From assembly GCA_964036045.1 (NCBI GenBank), contig OZ038393.1, positions 45,376,429 to 45,440,428 of the forward strand: a stretch of DNA of 64,000 nt, read 5' to 3'. Origin of the DNA: Eutreptiella sp. 'Long Island Sound 2002' (Eukaryota; Euglenozoa; Euglenophyceae; Eutreptiales; Eutreptiaceae). The notes beneath the pieces are model-generated. The model was given only the letters and a program-made list of their open reading frames with translations, was not told the DNA's origin and searched no databases. Within the stretch, counting starts at the first letter, position 1. Each line of letters starts with the position of its first letter. Below, piece by piece: positions 1-9,714 of the stretch. Position numbers and translations under genes: made by a program.

Positions 1-636
1 AAGGAGTCCAGTCGGTGCCCTGCCCTCGTGGGCCTCCTGTCCTCCTTCCCGTTCCGGGCCTGCCCTGTGGAAACCACACTGTTCCCTCAGGGCTTGGAAC
101 CTCCTCGTGGTAGGGTGCCACGGGGACTCCAGCCACACGTTGAAGTCCCCTCTGAGGACCACGGCCCCGGTGCCACCCGCGCTCTTGGCCGCCGCGTACA
201 TGGCCACGTCAGCCCAGAAGGACGCCTTAGACGCCCAGGAGTCGCCGCCGCTACCCGGGCCGTGGACGTTGATGACCGTGAGGGTGCCACCTGCGGTCAC
301 CACATCGAGGGCCATGGCCTTGCCCGGCACGATGTCCACGATATCTCGAACTTCCTCCGCGGCGAACACGTCCGCCCGAAGGGCAATCAAGAGCCCGCCG
401 CGCACCGCCGCCGCCAACGCCGCCTGGGCATCCACCCCTGGGTACGCATGATACCCGTGGTGACGCCATTGGTTCTCGGAGTGCACCACACCTTGTGGGT
501 CCTGCAGGCCAGTCTCCTGGAATAGGCCCAGGATGGCACCCTCGGCCTTCATGATGCCCGCCGCCACCGCTTCACCGTCGAGCATACCTGGGGCCACTGG
601 TACGCCGTTCCCCCGCATCGAGCCCTGGACGTTCCA
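1..636 (-). pseudogene. APE-type endonuclease/exonuclease/phosphatase domain, N-terminal part of LINE1 ORF2
   Basis: The frame is open from just after the TGA at 637-639 to the window edge. It begins with WNVQG, the usual first strand of EEP nucleases (TWNVxG), followed by a Glu-containing FQETG motif. A NVHGPG strand comes next, and then GDFNV at about 130-145, the canonical EEP motif that carries the catalytic Asp and Asn. This endonuclease nicks target DNA to prime LINE reverse transcription. The domain is in the same frame as the upstream reading frame, interrupted by two TGA codons 12 codons apart, so it was probably part of one polyprotein. No ATG precedes WNVQG in this frame, which supports readthrough or a decayed continuous frame. 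Confidence 0.8.
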
Positions 637-672
637 TCACACCGCCGCTCGGGTGTCGGAGGCTGGGCCCCT

Positions 673-3600
673 TCATGGCTGCACGTGTGGATCGGGGCCC
701 CCCGCCGGATCCGGATCACTGGACGGAGAGGGGCCACCAACAGGTTCAGGGGAACCACCCGCACCCGGCGCGGGCGGCCGGCGCGGTGGCCCCTGACCCC
801 GTGGGCCTCCGCCCGAGGCGGTCGTCGCCTGCTGAGACCCGGCAGATGCGGCGGGCTCCCCCTCTGCCTGTCCGCCGGATGTACTTGCCGCCGTACTCCC
901 TGTTGAAGTCACCGCCCCATTCCGTGCTGCAGACCCAATCGCTCCAGATCGTGCCGCCGACGGCGACGCCCCGTGCACCGCCGCAGGGCGGGCACCCGTG
1001 GGCAGCGTGAGCGCTCTGGACCCCGCCTGGGCCGACGCGAAAGGCCCCGCCTGGCCCCCCGGCATAACGCCAGCCAGCATGGCCAGCGCCTGGTCCCGTT
1101 GCGCCGGATCAGTCGCATGGTCCCGCTGGATGTGGTCGAGCAGGTCCTTGGGGTGGAGGTGGGTAGGCCGGCAGTGCGTGCCAGCTTTCCAAGTGCAGCG
1201 ACCAGCCCCATCCAGCCGAGACCAGGGGCAGACATTGATCGTCTTTGTCCCCCGCTGATCCGTGGCCAAGTCACCACCGAAGTGCTGCAGCACGTACCGA
1301 ATGTTGGCATAGGCGCCATATTGAGGCGGGGGGCTCCTCTTGGGCGGCGGCTTGGGCGCCGCTTTCGGGGCCTGCCTCGCCGCTGCGGCCGCAGGCCGTA
1401 CTGGTGGCACGCTTGGTGGTTGCGGCAGGTGCAGCATTCCCCCCACGGGAAACTGCTCCTCCACTAAGCGGCGCCACGCGTCGGCGAACTTCTCCCGGTC
1501 GCCCTCGACCTTCCACCTGGACGTGGAGAACGCCCGGAGCCACGGCCCCATGTTCTCCGCCATGACCAGGCGGAGGGCATCTCCTCCGCTCTGCCGGCGG
1601 AAGCGTGTCGCGGCCGCGCCTGCCACGGTCCCTTGGAGGTACAGCGCGTCGCCCCCGTCGCCACTCAGTGCACTAAGGTGCAGGGCCTCCAGGTCGGCGG
1701 GGCGGACCGTGAGCACCGTGCCCTCTCCGCGATCGTACAGGCGCAGCGCCGAGGAGTGGGGCTCCAACGCCGCCACAACCCAGTACCACGCCCGCGACGC
1801 GCTATGCAGCAGTGCCAGCGAGGCTGCCGGCCTGTGGCTGGAGGACTGCGGCGCCGGGGCCCTGGGGAGGGCCGCCGCGTGACCCTGCAGCGCCCTGCAC
1901 ATGGCAGCTGCATGCTCAGCCTGCCACACGTTGCTCGGGGCCACGGGCCAGACGTCCTGCCCTTGGATCACCGGCGGCCGCGTGACCTCCACGAAGACCG
2001 CCGGCGCCGGCGGGATGTCCTGGGCCGTGCACCTGTGCGCCCTGCGCGACGGCCCCAGCCCACTGAGGCACTCCCGGAACACCCGGTAGCAGGCCGGGCC
2101 CCTGGACTGCTGCCTCCTGAGCCGGCACGCGGTGACTACGACCCACTCCAGTCCCCCTGTTTCCACCCGAACACAGGCCCAATACTCCGCCCCCTCCAAC
2201 ACCACCAGCCGCCCCATATCCGCCATGCCCACCGCATGGGTGGAAGGCACGCTCTCCACCCTCAGCCACCGCTTGGCGCTTTCTTCCCACGGCTGGGGGG
2301 CATGCATCCGCTGCTGCTGCATCGCGTCCTGCACGTGCTGCAGGGACACCGTCGCCAGCATGAACATCCCCCCGTCCGCCGCCGCCGTCGTACACAGCAG
2401 GGCATGTTGCATGCGCGCCCCGGGCAGCCCCACGTTGTGCGGGACGTTCGCGAGGTCCAAGGGCGTGCGGGGCGCCGGCAGGGCATCCAACACCGCTGCA
2501 GGCAGCTCCCCCAGGGACGGCAGCCGCGCGATGGGCCCCATGTCCCTGTTGAGGAGCACCGCCGCCACCCACCGCCTGTCCAGCGCGGACAGGAGGTTGC
2601 CCGGCCTCGGCACCCTGAGGAGGGTACCGACGGCGGACATGAGGGCGCACACGCCACAGTCCTTGGTGTTGCCGGCCGGCTGCTGCACCTGTGCCGCCCG
2701 GGCCTCCGCCAGCAGTTGCTCTTCACCCGGCCATCCCGCCCTCTGGCCCCTGGGTGCCATGCGCATCGTCCGGACCGCCATGTCCCACGTGTGCGGCCAT
2801 TGGGGCGGGGCCCCCGACACCACAGGCCGGCCCGGCGGGTCCACGGCCAACAGCACGTCAGGGGCCACGAGGTGGTGGGCCGTCCAGTGCCGCATGCCCG
2901 GCGTCTCCAACCGGTCGAGGTACACCGCCTCTGAGCCCCCCAGCTCGACGTACCTCGCAATGAGGAGGGCAGCCAGGGTTTGGTCGTGCCGGTGGCCTTC
3001 CCACCCCTCCCTCGGGAGCATCATGGCATGGGGGGCCAGGCACTGCACCACGTCGGCTGCCAGCGCGACCACGTCGTCGGTGAGCTCCACCCCATGGTCC
3101 GCGGCCACCAGGAAGTGGTGCCTGGGCTTGGAGTACACGTGCTCCAGGGCGCCCCGCAACCCAGCTGGCGGGGGAGAGGCGTCTCCGCAGCCCCGCAGCC
3201 ATGGGAGTGCGCCCGGGAGATGCCGCCCCGCTCCTCCTGACCAGACGGCGGCCTTAAGGACCGGCAGGTCCCGGCAGACAGCCCTAGCGACCTGATCGCG
3301 CCAGGGCTGTGGCTTGTTTGCACCCCACTGGAGGACGGCCACCACAGCATGCGTGGTCAAGGGCTCTGCCGTGAGCTGCAACGATGTCCCCCCGTCGGTC
3401 TCGATCACCGTGCCCCTTGGGGCAGTGAAGACGTGGCCATCGGCCCCACGGACCGCCACCCATCCCCACAAGACCGCCACTGTCTCCCAGCTGGGGTGGT
3501 TGGTTCTCCTGGGCAGGACCACCACCGGTGGGCACGGGCCGTTGGCGGCCCACACGCGCCATTCCACTCCCACCAGACGCTCGTGACCAGGGGGCCGGTA

Positions 3601-4128
3601 CACCTGGGGCCACCCGTCTGGGAGCTGGCGATGGACAGCGGTCCACACATAAGCCCCGCCAGCCCGCGTGAACTGGAGTCCCCCCAGGATGTCCCCGTCC
3701 ACAGGGCTGGGGAGGCGGGCCGTGCGAACTTCCAGCCCCTGACCCAGGCGAAGCCCTGGCCCCTCTCGGTCTCCCAGCAGCGAGACCTCCGGGTCTGTGG
3801 CCGCAAGACGAGCCGCCACCGTGGGGAGATGCAGGGAGACAGTCCACGGCTGGACTGAGACGGGCTCGCGCGGGAGGTCAGGGCAGGCCGCCACAGCACT
3901 GCCATCCCTCGCCCAGCTGAGCGCCCTGTCCCACCACTGCGCCCACGCACCCGGCGCTGCCGGCAACGACCAGGACAGGTACGTCACGACCACCTTAGCC
4001 TGCCACTCGCGAGGGTCCATGCCGGCGGGGTGTGTGTGCCACGTGCACGCCCATCCCAGATTGGCTTCCTGGACGGCGACCACGTCTCTCCACGGGACCA
4101 CCGGGAACGGAGTGAGCAGGGCTGCCAT
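673..4128 (-). CDS. LINE1 ORF2 N-terminal region: C48/Ulp1-like protease signature and zinc finger
   Basis: This is an open frame of 1151 codons starting at ATG 4128, three bases after the TGA that ends the upstream frame. Around residue 411 it has HW followed by an Asp-Pro (AVDPPG), and near residue 489 it has NTKDCGVCAL. This His-Trp / Asp / Asn-x-x-Asp-Cys-Gly layout is that of C48 (Ulp1-like) cysteine proteases, as inferred from motifs only. Near residue 966 is a Cys/His cluster (CPWSRL, GRCTW, THCRP, LLDHIQRDH) that reads as a C2H2-type finger. The C-terminal 150 residues are low-complexity Ala/Gly/Pro/Ser. It is in frame with the endonuclease at 1-636. Protease domains are known in some algal LINEs, but I cannot assign this one to a clade. 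Confidence 0.65.
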   Translation of the reverse strand: MAALLTPFPVVPWRDVVAVQEANLGWACTWHTHPAGMDPREWQAKVVVTYLSWSLPAAPGAWAQWWDRALSWARDGSAVAACPDLPREPVSVQPWTVSLHLPTVAARLAATDPEVSLLGDREGPGLRLGQGLEVRTARLPSPVDGDILGGLQFTRAGGAYVWTAVHRQLPDGWPQVYRPPGHERLVGVEWRVWAANGPCPPVVVLPRRTNHPSWETVAVLWGWVAVRGADGHVFTAPRGTVIETDGGTSLQLTAEPLTTHAVVAVLQWGANKPQPWRDQVARAVCRDLPVLKAAVWSGGAGRHLPGALPWLRGCGDASPPPAGLRGALEHVYSKPRHHFLVAADHGVELTDDVVALAADVVQCLAPHAMMLPREGWEGHRHDQTLAALLIARYVELGGSEAVYLDRLETPGMRHWTAHHLVAPDVLLAVDPPGRPVVSGAPPQWPHTWDMAVRTMRMAPRGQRAGWPGEEQLLAEARAAQVQQPAGNTKDCGVCALMSAVGTLLRVPRPGNLLSALDRRWVAAVLLNRDMGPIARLPSLGELPAAVLDALPAPRTPLDLANVPHNVGLPGARMQHALLCTTAAADGGMFMLATVSLQHVQDAMQQQRMHAPQPWEESAKRWLRVESVPSTHAVGMADMGRLVVLEGAEYWACVRVETGGLEWVVVTACRLRRQQSRGPACYRVFRECLSGLGPSRRAHRCTAQDIPPAPAVFVEVTRPPVIQGQDVWPVAPSNVWQAEHAAAMCRALQGHAAALPRAPAPQSSSHRPAASLALLHSASRAWYWVVAALEPHSSALRLYDRGEGTVLTVRPADLEALHLSALSGDGGDALYLQGTVAGAAATRFRRQSGGDALRLVMAENMGPWLRAFSTSRWKVEGDREKFADAWRRLVEEQFPVGGMLHLPQPPSVPPVRPAAAAARQAPKAAPKPPPKRSPPPQYGAYANIRYVLQHFGGDLATDQRGTKTINVCPWSRLDGAGRCTWKAGTHCRPTHLHPKDLLDHIQRDHATDPAQRDQALAMLAGVMPGGQAGPFASAQAGSRALTLPTGARPAAVHGASPSAARSGAIGSAARNGAVTSTGSTAASTSGGQAEGEPAASAGSQQATTASGGGPRGQGPPRRPPAPGAGGSPEPVGGPSPSSDPDPAGGPDPHVQP

Positions 4129-4131
4129 GCC

Positions 4132-6471
4132 TCATGGCAACGCCACCGCCCACTCGGTCAGGCCCCCACTCTCCACCGCATACCCCACCGCCGGGAGCCC
4201 TCCCCCTTGCGCCTTTGCCACTGCCTCCTGCAACAACGTTCCGTGGCCCCGGCCGTGGTCCTGGCTGCGGTCCAGGCTGAGGGCCCCCACACGGGCCATG
4301 GCCTGGAGGATCAGGAGTAATTCCTGGGGTACTCCCCGCGGCACCGGCGGCTGGGGGTGGGCGAACCGGCAGGCATCTGCCCGCATGCACCACCCCTTGG
4401 CCCAGTGCCTGCAGGTTTCCACCTCCCCCGTCTTCGGCCCAGCCTTATCCGCCACCCCCAGCTCCCGTGGACCCACCTCACGCGCCTCCTTCGCCCCCAC
4501 GATCACCAGCTCCTCGTCCTGCTCCCCGGCGCCCTGTGCCTCTTCACCCTTGAACTTCGGCTCCTCATCCTGCTCCATGGCGACTTGTGCCTCCTCACCC
4601 CTCCTGCGTTGGTCCTCCTCCTCCAGTGCCTCCGTCGTCGGCGGCGGGCCCGCAGCATCCGTGAACTTCGCCAGGGCCGCCGCCACAATGGCCTGCACGT
4701 CCACCTTCTCTCCGGCCACCTCTGGCTGGTCCTGCTGCTGCTCCTCCCCCGTGGGTTGCTCTTGCCCCACCCCGTCACCGCCACGGCCTGCTTCCTCGTC
4801 ACCCCCCACCGGGATCGCGTGTTCGGACCCATGGGGGGCGGCGCTCCCGTCGAGGCGCGTGCCCACCACCACCAGCAGCTTGAGGTCACCGCCGCGGCTC
4901 TCAAGGCGGTAGCTGCTGGTGGTGGGGACGAGGACCGCCCAATCCCCGGTCAGCAGCAGGCGGTCCGCGTCGAACACGACCTCTGCACCCTCGGGGTGCA
5001 ACGCCACCAGGAGCGCATGGGACCCCAGCGCCTGGGGTGTGAGGGGCCGCACGGCCTGCTCGCGACGCCAAGCGTCAGTCCCACCTCGCCACAAGGCCAC
5101 GTACAGGCCTTCGTCCCGCCGCACGTCCTCCAGCCCTGCCTCGTCCAGCAGGCGCCCCACGGACAGGCGCACCGACAGGGGGAGGCCTTCCTGGGGCTCG
5201 GCCGCCCGGACATCACCGGGGTGGTGACCCAGGACCGCCGCATCCCCCAGTTGGACACAGCGGACCTGGCCGTTGTCCGGGGACGCTGCCGCCAGGGCCA
5301 TCTCCCGGGCGGCCTGCCCTGGGCGCTGGAGCTCATAGCGCTCCAGGGCGCCCGCCAGCATCCCTGCCTCCCGCTGCCCTGTGCCCGTGAGGCGGTGCCT
5401 GTGGGCGCCCTCGGCCGCATGGTACCTGCAGTGCCGCCTCTCACAGCTCCCCAGGGGAGGGGGCGGCACCGCAGTGGGCATGGGCCGCAGCGGCTCTTTG
5501 GCCGGGTCCTCGTCCATGCAGGCGTAGACGTCGGGCCCGGCGTCGTCCTCAAACATGAGGGCCAGCGCCGACTCGCCGGGCCCGTATGCCTCCTCGCCCC
5601 CCTCGCACTCCTCCTCCTGCTCCCCCTCCACCCCTTCTCCATCCGCGACCACCGCCGGCGGCGTTTCCGGCCGCGGCGGGAAGGGCGCCAAAGGCCACTC
5701 GTCGGCGCCCCCGCCCCTTGCCGCCTCCGCCGCGTCCAGCCGTGCCCGCAGGTTGGCGGGCAGTTGGGCCCAGCTGGTGCCCGCATGGAGATCCATGCGG
5801 TACGCCAGCCCCGCCGGACACGGCTCACCGGGTGCCACCTGGCGCCACTCCCGCCACTCCCACATCCAGTCCTCCACTCCTTCCCCCGTGGCACATCCCC
5901 CACTGGGCTCCACAGCCCCGCCGCCCTCCGCCGGCGTGTGCGCCTTCGGCACACCCCGCCCCGCGTCTTGTCCCCCCGAAGAAACCGCCTCCGTCGGCGT
6001 CTCCTTGGCCCCTTCCGTCCTCGGGGCGACAGCCGCGAGCGCCTGCGCTATCAGCTCGCCGGCGTCAGCCCCTTCCGGCGCGGCTCCCCCACTCCCCACG
6101 GCTGTCCGCCGGTACTGCTCCAGGGCCTGCGCGAGCAGCTCGCTGATGTCTCGCGGGCCAGCCACTGCCGCCTCCTGCGTTGCATCCCCCGCTCGTTCCC
6201 CCGCCGTAGTCCTCCCCATGGGGGCCGCGCCTCGCATCCCATGCGTCGGGGGCAGACCCCCACCCGGCACCACTGGCTCAGGATCCGTCGGCACCACGGG
6301 CGGGGCTTCGCGCGGCACGGCTGGGTCCGTCACCTGGACCGTCCGCGGTGGTGACCCCGCCGCGGGAAACTCCGGCTGGGGCACCGCCAGGGGTGGCGCA
6401 GCCGCAGGTGCCCCCATTCTCCTCGCCTCGCCCGGGGGCACGCCACGTGCCTCCCCTTGCGACACCCCCTG
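4132..6471 (-). CDS. LINE1 ORF1, C-terminal part with CCCH zinc finger
   Basis: The frame is open for about 780 codons and ends in TGA at 4132-4134. It has no ATG at its upstream end because it continues from the repeat region through a TAG at 6472-6474. The C-terminal part holds a CCCH zinc finger (CRHWAKGWC, then DACRFAH; spacing C-x7-C-x5-C-x3-H) at about 4358-4417, typical of RNA-binding proteins and suited to an ORF1 RNA chaperone. An upstream Trp-rich stretch (WMWEWREWRQV, 5830-5870) and long acidic Glu/Gln-rich segments (4550-4770 and 5560-5640) are visible. ORF1 proteins of LINEs bind the element RNA. The role is inferred from position and the finger. Confidence 0.65.
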   Translation of the reverse strand, partial: QGVSQGEARGVPPGEARRMGAPAAAPPLAVPQPEFPAAGSPPRTVQVTDPAVPREAPPVVPTDPEPVVPGGGLPPTHGMRGAAPMGRTTAGERAGDATQEAAVAGPRDISELLAQALEQYRRTAVGSGGAAPEGADAGELIAQALAAVAPRTEGAKETPTEAVSSGGQDAGRGVPKAHTPAEGGGAVEPSGGCATGEGVEDWMWEWREWRQVAPGEPCPAGLAYRMDLHAGTSWAQLPANLRARLDAAEAARGGGADEWPLAPFPPRPETPPAVVADGEGVEGEQEEECEGGEEAYGPGESALALMFEDDAGPDVYACMDEDPAKEPLRPMPTAVPPPPLGSCERRHCRYHAAEGAHRHRLTGTGQREAGMLAGALERYELQRPGQAAREMALAAASPDNGQVRCVQLGDAAVLGHHPGDVRAAEPQEGLPLSVRLSVGRLLDEAGLEDVRRDEGLYVALWRGGTDAWRREQAVRPLTPQALGSHALLVALHPEGAEVVFDADRLLLTGDWAVLVPTTSSYRLESRGGDLKLLVVVGTRLDGSAAPHGSEHAIPVGGDEEAGRGGDGVGQEQPTGEEQQQDQPEVAGEKVDVQAIVAAALAKFTDAAGPPPTTEALEEEDQRRRGEEAQVAMEQDEEPKFKGEEAQGAGEQDEELVIVGAKEAREVGPRELGVADKAGPKTGEVETCRHWAKGWCMRADACRFAHPQPPVPRGVPQELLLILQAMARVGALSLDRSQDHGRGHGTLLQEAVAKAQGGGLPAVGYAVESGGLTEWAVALP

Positions 6472-7514
6472 CTACTGGGCGCCCCGCCCCGGCCCAGGTG
6501 CCGGTACCGGTACCGGCACTGGCATGGTGTGCTGAGGCACCGGCCGTGAGTGCTGCTGGGGCAGGGGGTGAGGGTACTCCACATGCAGGTGCGGACGGTG
6601 ATGGTGATGGTGATGGTGAGGGTGGACGGGGTGCTGTGGCACAGCCCCTTGCGACACCCCCTGCTGTTGGGCGCTCCGCCCCGGCCCAGGCACCGGTACC
6701 GGTTCCGGCACCGGCATTGTGTGCTGAGGCGGTCGTGGGTGCTGCTGGGGCAGGGGATGTGGGTACTCCACATGCTGGTGCGGATGATGATGGTGATGGT
6801 GATGGTGAAGGTGGACTGGGTGCTGTGGCACAGCCCCATGCGACACCCCCTGCTGCTGGGCGCTCCGCCCCGGCTCAGGCACCGGTACCGGTTCCGGCAC
6901 CGGCATCGTGTGCTGAGGCGGCCGTGAGTGCTGCTGGGGCAGGGGATGCGGGTACTCCACTTGCTGGTGCGGAAGGTGATGGTGACGGTGATGGTGAAAG
7001 TGGACGGGGTGCTGTGGCACAGCCCCTTGCGACACCCCCCGCTGCTGGGCGCTCCGCCCCGGCTCAGGCACCGGTACCGGTTCCGGCACCGGCACTGTGT
7101 GCTGAGGCGGTCGTGGGTGCTGCTGGGGCAAGGGATGCGGGTACTCCACATGCTGGTGCGGAAGGTGATGGTGACGGTGAGCTGCCCGTCGAGCTGCCCG
7201 AGATCTTGTAGACATCGGAGTAGTCGGTTGAGCAGGTGCACCCCGAACGGCACCGTGCCCGCTGCAAACCGCGCCTGAACGTCGGGCGCGTTGTACGGGT
7301 GGGGATCGCGGGCCAACATCTGCCGCAAGCAGACGTCGACGAAGTGGTCCCATCCGTTGTCCCTGGCCGGACGGTCCGCGTCCACGCGCGCCTGGAACGC
7401 CGCATACTTGTGCGGCCCGTGTTTGACGAGATCAGACACTGTGTCTACCAGGCGCCGGGCACGTCGCCGGAAGGTTGGCAACTCCGCGGGATTGGCGGGG
7501 ACAGATAGCGACAT
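6472..7514 (-). pseudogene. LINE1 ORF1, N-terminal part with His/Pro/Gln repeat; frameshifted
   Basis: Translation starts at ATG 7514 (MSLSVPANPAEL) and about 108 residues look like normal protein. At about 7190 the natural frame changes: the next residues that make sense (VEYPHPLPQQ, PVPEPVPVPEP, HHHxHHH) are in the frame that runs into 4132-6471. That frame reaches a TAG at 6472-6474 where the parallel repeat units have CAG, so the stop is a C-to-T change at a Gln codon. The segment is therefore the disabled front half of ORF1. No known domain was recognised in the first 108 residues. Confidence 0.6.
6529..7190 (-). repeat. 189-bp coding tandem repeat (63-residue His/Pro/Gln/Glu unit)
   Basis: About 3.5 copies of a unit of about 189 bp lie within ORF1. 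Each copy carries a His run, VEYPHPLPQQ, alternating Pro-Val/Pro-Glu and AQQQGVSQG. The period is a multiple of three, so the frame is kept from copy to copy. The Val-Pro-Glu-Pro block comes from repeated GGTACCGG-type DNA. Confidence 0.85.
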
Positions 7515-8400
7515 TTAGCTAACGAACGCTGTGTGAGCTAAGGACACGGGAGAACGGGTGGACTGTGTGGCCCGTCCCGCCTGCTGCTGGGTTATTGTTG
7601 CACGACACTTCGCACGACACAGTTGCGCACCCCTCTTGCGTGCCCCTCTTCCCTTCCGTGTTCCTTTGCCCCCGGTTGTGCCCTTTAGGTGTGCCCCTTG
7701 GCCCAGCCCGGTTGCTGGCGGGCTTGTCGCCAGGCAGGGTTGGGGGGGGGGGGGGGCGCCCGACGCTGGCTCTGGTCCCTCTCTCCGGGAGTTTCCCCAC
7801 GGGGGGGCCGATGCATGCTCTCCCCGTCAGGGTGTAACTCTGTTGTACGGGCCGTCCATTTGTACCCGCTTAGTACAAATGGACCTGCGTCGTAACCAGG
7901 TACGTCGGCGCTTCCCCACACCGGGGTCGGGTACACTGTGGGTCTCTGGGGAGTCATTGCGGGATAGGCACGTCTCTTGCCTACCCCGATGGGGGTGTGC
8001 CCTACCCGCAGCCCCTCACAGGACACGAACCGCAGTACGTGCCGTGGGGAGTGCTCTTGGTCAGGCCCATTGGCCAGCCCCCCAGGCCGGTGCCACCTCG
8101 GGCCGCTGGCCAACGGTCCCGGGCGTAACCCACCTTATTGCCTGCGCTCAGGTGGGGCCGATACGGACACCGGGGGGGCCCCCAAACCCCAGAGGTCGGG
8201 TACCTCACCAGCGTCTTTCGCGGGCTCTTGTCACCCCGGGTCCCCCCCGTTCGTTGCGGTGTTGGTCCGTGCCTCCTTGCTTTCGTCCCCAGGGGCGTCC
8301 CCCTGTCCCGCGCCCCTTGCCGTGCCCCCTGGCCCCCGCCATGTCCCGTCTGCCCCTGCTGTCTGCCCCTGCTCTGGCGTGTGGGTGTCCTTTGTTGTTT
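7515..8400. other. Stretch without a gene; LINE1 upstream region with a short perfect hairpin
   Basis: No convincing coding frame is seen on either strand. A perfect 12-bp inverted repeat, GTCCATTTGTAC / GTACAAATGGAC, lies at 7854-7865 and 7873-7884 with a 7-base loop. Part of this stretch may be the 5' UTR of LINE1, but I cannot place the element end. Confidence 0.5.
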
Positions 8401-8539
8401 GTTTTTTTTTTTGGTCCCCTGCCCCCCCCCACGTCCCCTCGCTATCTCCTCGCTGTCCTCTCCCTTTTCGTGGGTGGGTGGAGGAGTAGGGGGAGGGGGG
8501 GGGGCGTCCTCGCTGTCCGCCCTATTGCGCAAGCACGTC

Positions 8540-9655
8540 GTAAGCACGGCGCAGGCACGAGGCGCGGCACTTGTCCCTCCGCTGGGGGGGGGGGGCTTGC
8601 CGTGTGGCTCCCGCCGTCACCCTACCCTTCCTGCGGTTGCACCCCCGGTGGTCCCCCCGTTGGGGCCTGCACGGCGCGTGCTTCCTTTGGGCACGGTCGT
8701 GTGGTTCGTCCCGCACTCTGGTTTCTCTGCCTCCCCACCCTGCCGCGGCGTCCTCGGGGGGGGGGGTCCGCTTCCCACTACCGTCATCCCCCATGTCCCC
8801 TCGCCTTCCCCTCGCTGCCCTCGCCCCTTTCCTTGGTGGGTGTGGGAGTTGGGGGTGGGGAGGGGGGGGCGCCCTCGCTGCCCTTCCTCCGGCGTAAGCA
8901 CGTCGCAGGCACGGCACTGGCACATGGCGCGGCACTTGTCCTTCTGCTGGGGAGTGGGGCACGCCGCGTGGCCCCCGTCTTCGCCCTTCCCACTCTGCGT
9001 TCGCTCCCCCGGTGCCCCCCCCGCCGGGGCCTGCACGGCGCGTGCTTCCCTTGGGCACGGTCGTGTGGTCCGTCCCGCACCCTCACCCCGCCGCCCCCCC
9101 TTCTTGCCGCTTTGCCCTCGGGAGGGGGGGCCGCTGTCCGCCCCTCCCTTCCTGCATCCCCCACCCTTGGGGGGGCGGAGGCGCGTGGGGGGGGGGGGGC
9201 TTGTCGGTTTTCCTTCGTCGCTCTCATGTCACAGGCACGAGGTGCGGCATCCGTCTCTCTGCAGGGGGGGGGGGGGTATGCCTCGTGACTCCCGTTGTCG
9301 CCCTTTCTACCCTACTCCCGCCCTCCCGGTGGTCCCCCCGCCGGGGCTTGCACGGCGCGTGCTCTCTTGGGGCACGGTCGTGTGGTTCGTCCCGCTACCG
9401 CTGCCTCCCCACCCTGCCGCGTTGCCCTCGGGGGGGGGGGGGGTGTCGCTTGTCGCCTCCCCCCTTTCCGCACTCCCCGCCCTCGGGGGGGCGGGGATGG
9501 GTGGGGGGGGGAGGTGCGCCCTTTTCGTCTCCCCTCCGTTGCACGCACGTCGCAGGCAAGACGTAGGCACGACACAGTCACGGGGTGAGGCACTTGGCTG
9601 CTGCGGGAGGGGGGGGGGGGTTTCTGTTTGGGCCTTCCCACCCTGCTCCATGGTT
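8540..9655 (+). repeat. G/C-run tandem array, left arm
   Basis: Three to four related units of roughly 330-360 bp follow one another. Each has a long G run, the block GCACGGCGCGTGCTT followed by GGGCACGGTCGTGTGG, and ends in short repeats of the CACGTCGCAGGCACG type. The same units occur inverted at 16095-17060. No gene is seen; open frames here are shadows of the repeat. Confidence 0.75.
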
Positions 9656-9714
9656 TAGGCCCCGCAGCCCAGGATAACCAGCCGCTGTTGCCCCTCGGCG
9701 GCAGTAGCCACGTC

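Larger units (their letters stand above)
1..7514 (-). mobile_element. LINE-type non-LTR retrotransposon LINE1, 5' part, truncated by the window edge
   Basis: Read on the minus strand, 7514 down to 1 is one almost continuous coding stretch: an ORF1-like part with a CCCH finger, a part with a C48-like protease signature and a CCHH-like finger, then the start of an APE-type endonuclease. This order matches APE-type LINEs; the reverse transcriptase should lie beyond the left edge. The parts are separated only by one frameshift near 7190, one TAG (6472-6474) and three TGA codons (4132-4134, 673-675, 637-639), all but the frameshifted segment in a common frame. The region is much richer in GC than the elements downstream. 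No 5' terminus or target duplication could be found. Confidence 0.75.

Noticed and set aside
6348-7211. Plus-strand frame of 287 codons in the LINE1 repeat region
   Set aside because: It is the complement of the ORF1 repeat and has only GAG/VPVPAP low-complexity sequence.
7558-9288. 576-codon plus-strand frame and its neighbours in the G/C-run arrays
   Set aside because: Very high C content removes stops in several frames; there are G runs of 10 or more and no protein-like pattern.
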